20,187 bases of DNA from Cudoniella acicularis (taxonomy: Eukaryota > Ascomycota > Leotiomycetes > Helotiales > Helotiaceae), in NCBI GenBank assembly GCA_013054445.1, contig JAAMPI010001084.1:1-20187 (forward strand). Reading direction: 5' to 3'. A program made the position numbers and the translations under genes. How positions within the stretch are numbered: the stretch's first letter is position 1; every line of letters begins with the position of its first letter. This document shows, piece by piece, positions 10,335-19,512 of the stretch. Under the pieces are notes generated by a model. That model was not told where the DNA came from. It was given only the letters and a program-made list of their open reading frames with translations, and ran no database searches.

Positions 10335-10376
10335 GTTGCTAATGTACACTCTGGTTGCAAGGAATAAGGAAGTTTG

Positions 10377-10397
10377 ACGCGTCGAAGAGTGACGCGT
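10377..10397. promoter_or_regulatory. Paired ACGCGT boxes upstream of relic copy 1
   Basis: Two perfect palindromic ACGCGT hexamers (10377-10382 and 10392-10397) lie 43 bp upstream of the copy 1 ATG. ACGCGT is the MluI cell-cycle box bound by MBF (Mbp1/Swi6) in ascomycete yeasts. The same pair at nearly the same spacing precedes copy 2, which argues that it was a functional promoter element before decay. MBF control is an inference. Confidence 0.5.
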
Positions 10398-10632
10398 GCT
10401 GCAGCGGAGGGGTGGATTGAGCTGGTTCGGATAAAATCACGACACGAGATAATACACCAAACTCAAGTTCTCCTTCCGTTCATATTTCATTAAACCTTTT
10501 CATAAAACTCTCGCAATCGGGTCGGACACACTTCACTCTCTTCAGTCATCACGTTTCTCACTCGCCACCATATTCATCGTCCTTATGACGTCCCTTCTCA
10601 CTCGCCGGAGTTATCTTGGACCTACTACGCCG
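10398..10632. other. Spacer between relic copies 1 and 2
   Basis: A short spacer of about 235 bp between the promoter boxes of copy 1 and the end of copy 2. It is CT-rich in the middle, with no coding region. It would have held the 3' end of copy 2 and the upstream part of the copy 1 promoter. Confidence 0.4.
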
Positions 10633-11777
10633 TCACGATTTCCCGGGGTCACTCTGACCAAAGATAATACGTATGGATCCCTGCTTTCTTTCCTCTCCTT
10701 CTGTTGATTGGGAATCAGACTCCTCTACATCCAAGTCTGTTTTTGGAGGGCAAGGAATTCCAATATCTATTCCCCAATCTTTTGTAGGTTCGGATCCACG
10801 TTTCACTACCACTTCTATATCAACTTTGACTGCGTATCCCCAACCACCCTCGTCCCTCCACTCATACCATAGTGTGTCATCTAGCATGAACATCTCATGA
10901 AGGTCCGCATCGGCGTCATCTCGTTCTGCATGCGCTAGGCAGCGATTGCTGACCGCTTTGTTAGCATCTTTGAGAGAGCTGTATACATCCAGCACAGTAT
11001 AAACTCCGTCTAGGTCGTCTTGATTTTGGAAATTCTTTTCTGAAGCAATGTAGACAATATTTTTCCTGCCAGATTTCTTCTTTTTCTTTTTATCCCTTGC
11101 CAATTTAGAAGCCTCTGTCTATTTCGTAGAGTTCTGGCGTTCCCATTGGCACAGCCGGTTGAGCATTTGTTCGATTTTTTTAAGCTCTAGAGCATCTTTC
11201 GGACTTCCTGAATTCTGCAACCGTCTGTGAGTCTATCAAAGGGTCAGTATCTTTTAGGAGAAGATTCGGCAGAACCGGAGAGCTCAATGGTCTCACCATG
11301 ATTATACCCATCATGCCTTGTTCAACGGAAGCTATCATGGAACTAGTCTGCTGAGCTGATATTTACTGTGCTCTTTGAATAGCCTCATTCAGGGCTCCAA
11401 CGACATCTCGAATTGCAGATGGGGAAGGCGGCTCCACAGCTTGTCGTTTGCTCAAAGATGCTTCAAGTGTCTCCTCTGCGGCCCACTTCTTTCCCCAAAA
11501 TTTCTCCACGCTTTGTTTTCTCACTCCTGCCATCGTGTGATACATATTTGATTCTCCTTCGCTGATATTGGCCCATGCCTCTCCCAGACGTTCGTCCACC
11601 TCGTCTGTAATAATGTCAATTGGGTTCTCGGGGAAGTATGTGGAGTTGTGTGCTATCAGAAGTACAACTGAATTTCGTTTTAATATGGTCAAATTGAAAC
11701 ACGATGTAGATTTGGTAAGGGGATACAGTAGGACCCTCGAGGGGCCATTTCATCAAAGACTGTAAATTATTCGCCAT
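10633..11777 (-). pseudogene. Relic copy 2 of the two-module family, best preserved second module
   Basis: The ATG at 11777 begins MANNLQSLMKWP. After a frameshift, the first module reads EAWANISEGESNMYHTMAG, KKWAAEETLEASLSKRQ and SPSAIRDVVGALNEAI. An in-frame TAA (11365-11363) follows AIQRAQ, then the frame continues to GMMGIIM. An 82-bp intron (11296-11215, donor GTGAGA, acceptor GCAG) joins in phase 0 to NSGSPKDALELKKIEQML. A TAG at 11121-11119 interrupts that exon before a Lys-rich stretch (KKKKKKSGRK). From there 156 codons are open to 10633. This second module contains NIVYIASEKNF, VYTVLDVYSSLKDANKAV and SEPTKDWGIDIGIPCPP. Both stops differ from CAA or CAG by one C-to-T change. The open part starts only at a TTG, so it is probably not a gene by itself, although a translated remnant cannot be excluded. 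Confidence 0.72.
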
Positions 11778-11818
11778 TTCAATTTCTTTGAGGAGTTGTT
11801 TTTAAAATCTTGAGGTTG

Positions 11819-11838
11819 ACGCGTGAGAAGAAACGCGT
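11819..11838. promoter_or_regulatory. Paired ACGCGT boxes upstream of relic copy 2
   Basis: ACGCGT at 11819-11824 and again at 11833-11838, 42 bp upstream of the copy 2 ATG. On the coding strand both copies read AGCACGCGT, a short spacer, then ACGCGTCAA, so promoter sequence was duplicated with the gene. Binding by an MBF-type factor is inferred from the hexamer only. Confidence 0.5.
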
Positions 11839-11960
11839 GCTAGTGGTGGACTATGCGGGTGTGGCTTTTCTGGAGCTGATCACAAGATCCTATTCCGCTT
11901 CCACGACAATATTCCAAATACTGTCCTTGAAGCAACCATCACTTCGCTTTATCTTTTTCC

Positions 11961-12416
11961 TTATTCATATCCTTCCTCACCAGGCAATGGCCTCTTCCAC
12001 TCTCTCGCTGGCTCCGATCCAGGCTTTTTCACATTCCATTCCTTGATAAACACCTTCCTACTAGTCCGCTATCCGCCCACGTCCTGGACTTCCCAGTCGT
12101 ACTTTTCAGTATCGAAAGAAACCTTTACTTCAATGTAGTATTTCGGCTCATCATCAAATTCCTCCTACTCGAGTCGGACACGATTGTTGGCATCTTGCAG
12201 GTCCGAGTACATTTCGATGATTTCAGTGTCGGCCAGTGTCGACCAGGGACACATTGTCTCCGCCATTACAACATAGACACAATTATTTGCTTTCTTTGAA
12301 ACGGCTGTTGTTTCCGTGAGAGGTTTGGTTGCACGTCGCTTTGCAATATGTTCGCGTGTAGTGCTCTCGATCCAGCTACTCGTCCGTTTATACTTTTGGG
12401 TTGTTGAGGTCGCCAT
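11961..12416 (-). pseudogene. Relic copy 3, second module only
   Basis: From an ATG at 12416 the frame encodes MATSTTQKYKRTSSW, a basic linker, then NNCVYVVMAETMC and IIEMYSDLQDANNRVR, matching the VYSSLKDAN motif of copy 2. TAG codons at 12167-12165 and 12071-12069 interrupt it. The same frame continues with EEFDDEPKYYIEVKV and VFIKEWNVKKPGSEPAREW, matching the SEPTKDW motif of copy 2, and ends at TAA 11961. Without the two stops it would be 151 residues. No first module was found upstream and no ACGCGT pair is present there. This could be a truncated copy or a shorter one-module relative. The two TAG codons are consistent with CAG changing to TAG, but this is not proven. Confidence 0.65.
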
Positions 12417-12782
12417 AAGGCGTTTGCTGCTCGTGTTGACAAAGCAATGCCGGATTACATTCAAGCCAATTTAAGAAAAGATTTTATTTAAGATGTGATG
12501 GAGGATGGAAGCACTATCCATTCGGTCTGAGCTATAGTTGCATGCGCTGATCAAACCCCAAACTCGGCATTAGAGGCGCCCGGCAAACCGTAGCAATTTC
12601 AAAATATTTCCAACATCCGGAATATTCTCGCAGTTGAGAAAGAGAGATACGTTTACGATTTTTGATTTACTTGGTGGTGGTGCCACAAGCTTACAATGTA
12701 TCCAGGCCTGCTCCTTAAGTTATCTCGTAGTTGCTGAAAACTTCATTTGTACCACATGATATCCCTATCACAAACTTGGTAT

Positions 12783-12798
12783 CCCCGGCGGGCCGGGG
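12783..12798. repeat. GC-rich perfect hairpin
   Basis: CCCCGGC and GCCGGGG are perfect inverted 7-mers separated by GG, in otherwise AT-rich DNA. It is too far from any intact gene to be assigned as a terminator; it could be a structural relic. Confidence 0.5.
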
Positions 12799-12831
12799 CA
12801 ACTGGTTTCATATTACATCATCTAGATTTTT

Positions 12832-13219
12832 GTTGCATATCGCAAAAGTGATGAATATTTTTTAAATTCGTCAATCCGAGATCCATCCGACTCGTCCCCC
12901 TTAGTCCTAGCTCTCCCATGATAGGTGGCTTCAGCCTTCACTTGTTGAGGATTCTTGTTGCACATCGCGATTTCGCTTCACTTCCTGGATTATCCACGAA
13001 GTCATCCCTCCAAGCCCTCTAGGGCCCCCTTTTTCTCCTTAGTCATCTATGCTCTCTTCGATCAGGTGGCTTCAGATCTTTCTTTGGATTTTGTTGCACA
13101 TCGCAATCTCTGTCGATTGTTAGATTCCCAAAAAGTGATGGGCGTGACTTCCACTTAGTCATCCATACCTCCCCCGTGACCAAAAAGGGGTCATGAGTTC
13201 GAGTTCCGTTGCACATCGC
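12832..13219. repeat. Degenerate four-copy repeat with core GTTGCACATCGC
   Basis: The 12-mer GTTGCAYATCGC starts at 12832, 12957, 13093 and 13208 (spacings 125, 136 and 115). Companion motifs recur in register: CTTAGTC near 12899, 13039 and 13154, and GGTGGCTTCAG near 12925 and 13065. The array reads as diverged tandem copies of a unit of about 125 bp. No coding potential is shared among the copies. Confidence 0.65.
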
Positions 13220-14160
13220 AACAAGCTACTCAACCAATCATATTCATTCCCATCATTCACTTTGATATGCAAGGTATTTTTGGGTATTTGCAACACATCA
13301 CTATGAAAGAGGGGCACTCGAGAAATGACAGAGACCCACATGACGAGAAAGCCACATGAGGAAAGAGATTATGTTTCAAAATGAAGAGACTTCTTTATAC
13401 AAAGTAGCTGACTCGCTGGACCACCGAGTGCCGTACGTGACAGTAGTTACATTAATTTTCTCAGTGTGTGATCGAAGAGAACTTAGCGTAGACTCAAGCG
13501 GGCTCTAAGTCGTACTTTAATGGTGTGTAACTGTGCAAAATTCAGTCTCAAGTAGTAGGCTATACTCCAAGAGTAACATCAAGGGTAAAGAAAAACAGGA
13601 GTAAGAGCTGGTTTTACAACTTGGTAAAATAACTCATGTTACTTTCTCGATTTCCCAGAAGCTCTCGAAGTAGTTTCACCATTCCTTAGCAGCACTAGTA
13701 TGTTGCGAGGGACAGCAATGGCTTTTTGTTTTTGTCTTCGTATCAGTCGTTATATACAACCTTTCAGGGGGAGGAGAGGAATTTATGGAGCTTTCTTGTT
13801 TCTCTCCTTCCAAATCAACCCGACCAATCGGTACAACGCAATTCGGAGGGACATGGAATCGGATGAGTGGGTGACAGATTACTCTGCATATTGCCGGGCC
13901 ATTCTTTCCTTCCACGAGCTCGGTTGATGTTGGCTTGCAGCTTCTGAGCCTTGATCTTGGCAATAGTTGCCTGGAGCCTCGTCAAAAGGATCCAGGCTCG
14001 TCAGACAGATCCCCCTTCTCTCCTTTTGATCATTACTCTTACTATCATTCTCACATATTTTCAAAAATGGTCGTTTCACCTTAGGAATCCATTTGCTCCC
14101 TCTGCAAGAAAATATGTCTGCTCGACGAAAGCGACGACAAAGACAGCAAAGACAAGAAGT

Positions 14161-16123
14161 ACGATAATAAGAGTCAACAAACATCAAACCCCGGAAGTTC
14201 TTGAACACTCGGCAAAGGATGGATGCTTGTTATGTGTACGACTCTGGGCCAGGATTATAGAAAAGGATATACCACTTCCTGAGGTTTCAAATATTTCATT
14301 TAACGTCCAAAACTTTGTGGGACCTGGGGGTGAGAGTTTTCCAGGTGTCGTTTTCTATTTGGAATCAAGATATAAAACCTCCACGGGTTGTTTTTGGTAG
14401 AATAGTGTGGATTTGATTAGGTTTGAACCCTTGCCTGGTAATTAGGTTTATTGGAGCTTGGGCAGTGATCAATATTGACTGAAATAGTCAATTCGGACTC
14501 CATCGTATCCGCAACTTCAAATTCATCGGTCAGGGATTCTCAAAATCCCAATTCTTACACTGGATCGGAACAAACGTTATTAGAAGCCAGAAAATTGATA
14601 GAGAATTGTTTCTCTTCACATAAAGAAAGCTATTCTCAAACTACGAGACTACCAACCTGACCTATCGACGTTGGCGATATTCAGTCCATGTTCAAAGAGA
14701 TAATCGAGAAAGATTTGCCGCTTACTTTCCAGCACGCTTTTACTATTACTCGTTCTCTAAAGCAACGTTATCTATGAGTAGACTGTCTTTGCATCATTCA
14801 GGATTCTCCAGGACAGTAATATTGGATAACCGAATCTGTTCTCATGCATAGTGTTTACAAATACTCGTTTTGCAATATTGCAGCCACAGATGCGAAAACG
14901 CCGATATAGACTGCCTTTTCCGCCGAGACCCTAATTTAATAAACCCTGTCATCCTTAGAGCAGACTCTGACACGCCGTATATGCGTCAAGGCACATATAT
15001 ATTGACAGAGTCTGATACTTGGTCGGTGGAAGTCACTAACGCACCACTCAACAAAAGAGCATGGGTTTTCCAAGAAAGAATTATATCTCAGCGGGTCCTC
15101 CATTTTGTGAAGAGTCAAGTTTATTTCGAATGTGCCAGAGGAATTCGATTATAATGCGGAGGGGGCTTAAGACTTGAATCTTTTGCGTTCAGCGGCGCAA
15201 ATCTGTTTGGAGCTCTCAAAAAACGCTTAACCCTTAATGTCACAGACATGACTGGTCCTTGTTCTCGAAATACACCATATCGCACCTAGGAGAACATTGT
15301 CGAAGCATACTCATGTCTGAACATGACCAAGAGTTCTGATAAATTGGTAGCATTATCAGCCATTGCTCAGGGAATGGAGCAACTACTGGAAATAGATGAG
15401 TATCGAGCCGGTTTGTGGAAACATGGGTTTTATCGAGGTCTGTTGTGGTCTACAAACTGCTATGTGCATGTGAATCAATACAATCAGAGCCGATGACAGG
15501 GATTTGAAATTGAAAGCTCTACCCAGGGGATTCTTCCTCGCAGGGTTCCTTCATGGTCCTGGGCTTCAATTTAAGGTAAAGCTGGTTATGATCTTTATCT
15601 GTGGCGGCGTGAGATCAATCAAATTGCTGAAATAATGGAGGTGCACATTTTCTCGGTTGAAAATAATCCCTTTGGTATAGTCACCGGAGGCTTCGTCAAG
15701 ATCAAAGGGGGAGCTATATAAGCAAGCTGGATCAGCCAGGAACGCTATGAAGTCAGGTTACAAGGCTACAAATATGTGGAAAAGTGGTCCCGATCCAACT
15801 GTGGATTGATACCCTAGCTTTCGGTACCGCCTTAAAGGACAGAACAACCATTTGGCTTTTACCCCTAATTCGTTACGTTCTAATAAGCATTGCGGGGTTC
15901 AAAGGCGGTTGGTATCATAGAATCAACGGCCTCATACTTATAAGAAACACCGAGAGCGACAATGTTAAGCAATACCGGCGAGTGGGAAATTAGGTTGGAC
16001 TATTTTTCGGAGTTTAAGGACGCAGAGAAGAGTTACACGCCGGACCATGGAGAAGTTGATGACAGGAAGATCTTCAAAATGATGATAAAAACTCACGAGG
16101 AGACTATAATCACAATCGTATAG
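14161..16123 (+). pseudogene. HET-domain (heterokaryon incompatibility) protein relic
   Basis: HET proteins trigger cell death after fusion of unlike hyphae. Segments run collinearly in shifting frames. EVLEHSAKDGCLLCVRLW is near 14190-14240. An upstream arm then leads to LPT-stop-PIDVGD, with TGA at 14658-14660 where family members have Arg. LPLTFQHAFTITRSL follows, then YL-stop-VDCLCIIQDS with TGA at 14775-14777 in place of the conserved Trp, a TAA at 14817, and SFCNIAATDA. After a frameshift near 14885 comes APLNKRAWVFQERIISQRVL, then a long C-terminal region with stops at 15152, 15287, 15494, 15572 and 15719. Another frameshift near 15780 leads to IDTLAFGTALKDRTTIW, and the last segment ends at TAG 16121-16123. 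The Y-x-x-LSY-x-WG core block between PIDVGD and LPLTF is missing. With at least eight stops and three frameshifts it cannot make a functional protein. The N-terminal boundary is uncertain. Confidence 0.88.
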
Positions 16124-16787
16124 CGGATTGTGACTAGCTCCAGCCAGCTCCACCAAGCCTTTTGACACACATACAGCCAAAACTGTTATGTCATGCAACA
16201 ACAAACACTCGAACATTAGATGAGGACTTCAAATCGCTGCATATAGAGGATGGACCCAGGAACGTGTTTTCTCATGCTTTTTATACTCTCCTCGATAGCG
16301 GAAACTGCCCTTGGAAATGGAGGTTCTGCCTTTTGGTCTTGGGTCTTGGAAACTTTTCTGATTTCAACTTGGTATTTTCTTTGGAGGAGTATTATGTTTT
16401 CATCATATATCACCGGATACTTTTTTTTCCTTCCATCTATTTCAACAGAAATTTTGTTGAACATGTTGCCGGCTTCTTTGTATCTGTGGTAGGGGTCAAG
16501 TGTTGAGTTTTATTTTGATTTCGCTGCTTTGGTCTAGCTATGTAATTTTATGGTAGGGGAAGGAAAATGTGTTGATTTGTTACTGGGATAATGATCTGTT
16601 GAATTGCATGACATGAATGCTATTCCACCTACTTCAGGGGCTCGCTTAAGCTGTCAGGTATTTTTCAAAGTGATTGCCAGGTATGAAGTAATCCACTTGA
16701 ACAGTATTATCTCTGGTATCTTCAAAACTCCCCCACCCCTCTCACACTTTCACCCCTCTTTTCAATCCCACCATCCACTTTACAACC
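16124..16787. other. Intergenic region after the HET relic
   Basis: No gene was recognised. Overlapping hydrophobic open frames at 16216-16506 occur on both strands through T-rich composition and have no motif. A pyrimidine-rich tract occupies 16725-16830. Confidence 0.45.
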
Positions 16788-17470
16788 TCAACCTCGACCC
16801 TCCTCCTCAACCTTCCTCACCTCTTCCTTCCACTTAGCAATATGTTTCTCCAAATTTCCATTTGCTTTCAACCTGTTCCCCATCAAATTAATCTTCACTT
16901 CGATGCTGAAAACAAAGAAAAAGCAGGTAGATACAAATAACACACAAGCGCTCATTCCTCATTAGCATTGCCTGCGCAATTCCAAACCATACCATATTAT
17001 ATGTGAAATATAGGCTGTGTCTTCCGCCGAATGCGCTAATGAGGGTTATAGGTGATATTTTGAAAATTTGAAGTGGGGATTGTGAGAGAGTTTTAAGTTC
17101 CAGTTTGAATTTTGTTGTTTTTTGGAAGATGATTTAAAGTTCAAGAGTGACAGAGGATAATGGGAATGGGAATAGAAAGGATAGTGACATACTAAGTGGG
17201 TAGTCCGGAAGTGATGGTGCGCAACCATAAAATAGGTTCCATGTTTTCAATTAGGGTTTCAATTCCAAGACACCTTGACACCTATCCGCAAATCAAACTC
17301 CGAACACCTGCTCCCCTTGAAAACCCACAAAACACCCCCCCAAAATATTCACCTCTATCTTGCATCACTTATCCTCATCTTTTCTTTCTCCTATCTATCT
17401 TCTTCCCCACATCCCCGACTCTCACCTCCAAACCCTCCAACTCCTTCCTCAACGCCTGATTCTCCCAACA
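16788..17470 (-). other. Possible exons or relics of a minus-strand coiled-coil gene
   Basis: Two short minus-strand segments look coding. At 17470-17426 a frame reads WENQALRKELEGLE and stops at a GTGAGA donor, typical of the edge of a coiled coil. At 16905-16788, after a good acceptor (TTTTCAG), a frame encodes IEVKINLMGNRLKANGN, then LEKHIAKWKEEVRKVEEEG and a stop. The two segments do not join in phase (0 versus 2), so either a middle exon was missed or the gene is decayed. The heptad-like spacing of Leu, Ile and Val among charged residues supports a coiled coil. No family is recognised. The region between has no convincing exon. Confidence 0.3.
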
Positions 17471-17586
17471 CCTATTTAATCATCATTATTAGTCCTTATT
17501 CCCATTCCCCATGTTTGAAATTAAACCATGAGAAGAGGAGGACATATAATCATACGAGTGACAGAGGTAGGAAGACCCCCCACAAC

Positions 17587-17688
17587 ATGCGGTTTGCTGC
17601 ACTGCTTGGTATCATTTTGATTGCAATCGTGTGTATTTTGGCCTTTTGTGTTGTGGCAAGTTACGTTTTAAATATTTTCCTTTTGTAA
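17587..17688 (+). CDS. Hypothetical 33-residue single-span membrane peptide
   Basis: An ATG opens a very hydrophobic frame, MRFAALLGIILIAIVCILAF and onward to NIFLL, then TAA. Almost the whole peptide could span a membrane once. The stop codon overlaps a GTAAGT that could act as an intron donor, so it could also be one exon of something larger. A longer frame begins at 17275 but is Pro/Ser/Thr low complexity and unconvincing. T-rich DNA readily yields such frames by chance. Confidence 0.2.
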   Translation: MRFAALLGIILIAIVCILAFCVVASYVLNIFLL

Positions 17689-18267
17689 GTGTGAAGGAAA
17701 TAAATAGGAATTGACGCGATTTGGAAAAAAAAAAGAAAAAAAAGAAAAAAGGGACATATGAAGTTATCATTCAAATTTCAGAGTTCAAAGGTGATTAGGA
17801 CAGAGGGAAAGCTAGTTATTAAGGGTAGAGGGACAGAAAAGAATTTTAGAGATCGGACCTAGCTTGTTCTTACGCAGTAAATCCCTTTAAAAATTTACAT
17901 CATTTCAAAAACCGGAAAATTCGAAAGAAGGAAATGAGGAGAAAAGGGAGAAAGAGCTCAAATCTTAACTTGCATCGATAGAGGCAGAGGTACGGTACGA
18001 CTGCTTTTGAATTATTGCAACTCTAGTTTACAACTCTGTAAGGATGGATGGCTATATCCCGTGGAGCAACCAATGCGCTCGCAGAGAATTTGTGGACGTT
18101 ACGAAGAAGGATGAAAGTTCCATCACGAGCACTCCCCAAAAGAAAAGCAAGGCGTGTCCCTAACACATCCCCCCGTTAACCGCAGGGCGCGCCTGTATCA
18201 CCCCTCCTTTCCCACCTTTCACCAGTGAACCCCACATCTGCTCCCCACCCCAACCTCTAATTCAAGT
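17689..18267. other. Upstream region of the YCII-like gene
   Basis: Non-coding. It holds an interrupted A tract (about 17725-17750) and, from about 18120 to 18260, a C-rich stretch leading to the start codon, as in many fungal promoters and leaders. No RNA gene was recognised. Confidence 0.5.
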
Positions 18268-19161
18268 ATGTCAACCACCACCATCTTCACACGTTCTCCA
18301 TTCCTCCTTCGCAACCTAAAACCTTCTCTCCTCCCATCATCATCAATCTCAAGAATAAGACAAAGAAGGACGATGGCTTCGGCAGCGAGCGCGGGTAAAT
18401 TCGAATGGTTGGTGGTCGTGCCGGATCACGAGGGCGTGTTGACTAAGCGGATGGAGGTGAGACCGTATGTATTGTTTTGTTTTAGTTTAGTTTTGGTTTT
18501 GGTGGTGAGGGGAAGGTAGAAGGGGAGAGGGGTGGGAGATGGAAATGGGGGGATGAAGAGCAGTGCTAATGAGTGAAAAAGGAAGCATTTTGAGGGATTG
18601 AAGCCGAATGTTGATAATGGGTTTTGGAAGATGGGTGGTGAGCCTTCTTTATTTTTGTTAAGGGTGCCTTTTATTGCTTACTTTCTTCTTCTATTTTGTT
18701 ATGCTTTCATCGCCCTATTAGTTATGCTCTCAAGTTCTTTACACAATATCTTTTCCCCTCCCCCTCTTCCCATCTCCCTCCCCTTTGCCCCATTTCCTCA
18801 TTCACACCAACTAATCACCCCAAAACAGGCGCACTCCTCTCCGAAGTCCCGCAAGAAAACGAGGGTTTAAAAATCCAAGGAAGCGCCATGATCGCCCTCG
18901 CTAGCTCAAAAGAAGAGGTTCTTGAGATTTTGAAGAAGGATATTTATAGTGAGTCGGGGGTTTGGGATTTCAGTAAGGTGAGTTTTTGTAGTTTCTCTTA
19001 TGGAGATTGATTGTTTGAAGGGGTTTGACGGCGAGCGAGGAGAGGGGGAGGGGGAGGAGTGTGTGGAGGGAGGAAGGGAAGAAGAGGAGACAGAATGCTA
19101 ATGGTGTTGTGTTCAATAGATTCAGATCTACCCGTTCAAGTGCGCTTTCAGACTTCCTTGA
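18268..19161 (+). CDS. YCII-like dimeric alpha/beta-barrel protein, 4 exons, 147 aa
   Basis: Exons are 18268-18464, 18582-18637, 18829-18977 and 19120-19161. Donors are GTATGT, GTGAGC and GTGAGT, and CTAAT-type branch sites precede each acceptor; all joins keep frame. The product resembles fungal YCII-related proteins: EWLVVVPDHEGVLTKRMEVRP, then HFEGLKPNVDNGFWKMGGALL, the core SAMIALASSKEEVLEILKKD, and the end SGVWDFSK joined to IQIYPFKCAFRLP. YCII folds form small dimeric barrels with a conserved Asp-His pair (PDHEG here, with a later His); the reaction is generally unknown. The first 35 residues are rich in Ser, Arg and Leu without acidic residues, a probable mitochondrial leader, and a second ATG at 18373 (M36) would give a shorter cytosolic form. 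Introns 1-3 are 117, 191 and 142 bp. Confidence 0.88.
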
Positions 19162-19512
19162 GGGATTGGGAATGGGGAGGAAAGGGAAAGCAGGAAGGTA
19201 GAAGAGCAAGAATCCAAATGAGCATAGCACGAGAACATAAAACAAGCCATCATTGAGGAGCAATGGCATGTAAATTGGGTCTGGTTTATTCCGCAAATTC
19301 CTCGCTGTAACTAACTTCCTGTGCTATAAAGCCTTTCGCAATTGTAATCTATCTGAAGCAAGTATCTCTAGTAAAGGATTGTGATGCACCCTGGTTGTTT
19401 GTATGTGCTGTGGTTGGTGTTTTGGTGCCTAAGAGGGTCGTCGGTACTCATGAGTCGTGCTTCCTCCTTTCCCTTTTCTTCCCTCAAGCTCTAAACCTCT
19501 CTGCCCACAGAT
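19162..19512. other. Convergent 3' region
   Basis: About 350 bp between the 3' ends of the YCII-like gene (+) and the last gene (-). It should contain both 3' untranslated regions. No gene or element was recognised. Confidence 0.5.

Larger units (their letters stand above)
12417..14160. other. Non-coding region between relic copy 3 and the HET relic
   Basis: About 1.7 kb without a supported gene. It holds a GC-rich hairpin near 12790 and a degenerate repeat array at about 12830-13220 (listed separately). Open frames at 13676-13963 on both strands overlap each other and carry no recognisable motif. The decayed 5' end of the HET gene may extend into the last 100-200 bases. Confidence 0.45.

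Noticed and set aside
13190..13225. tRNA-like stretch with GAGTTCGAGTTCC
   Set aside because: The flanking bases do not form a T-arm stem and no acceptor or anticodon stem could be built.
13676..13963. Open frames before the HET relic
   Set aside because: They overlap on both strands and show no HET or other motif.
17275..17688. Plus-strand 137-codon frame
   Set aside because: The first 100 codons are Pro/Ser/Thr/His low complexity, and the opposite strand has better coding signs; only the final hydrophobic part was kept, at low confidence.
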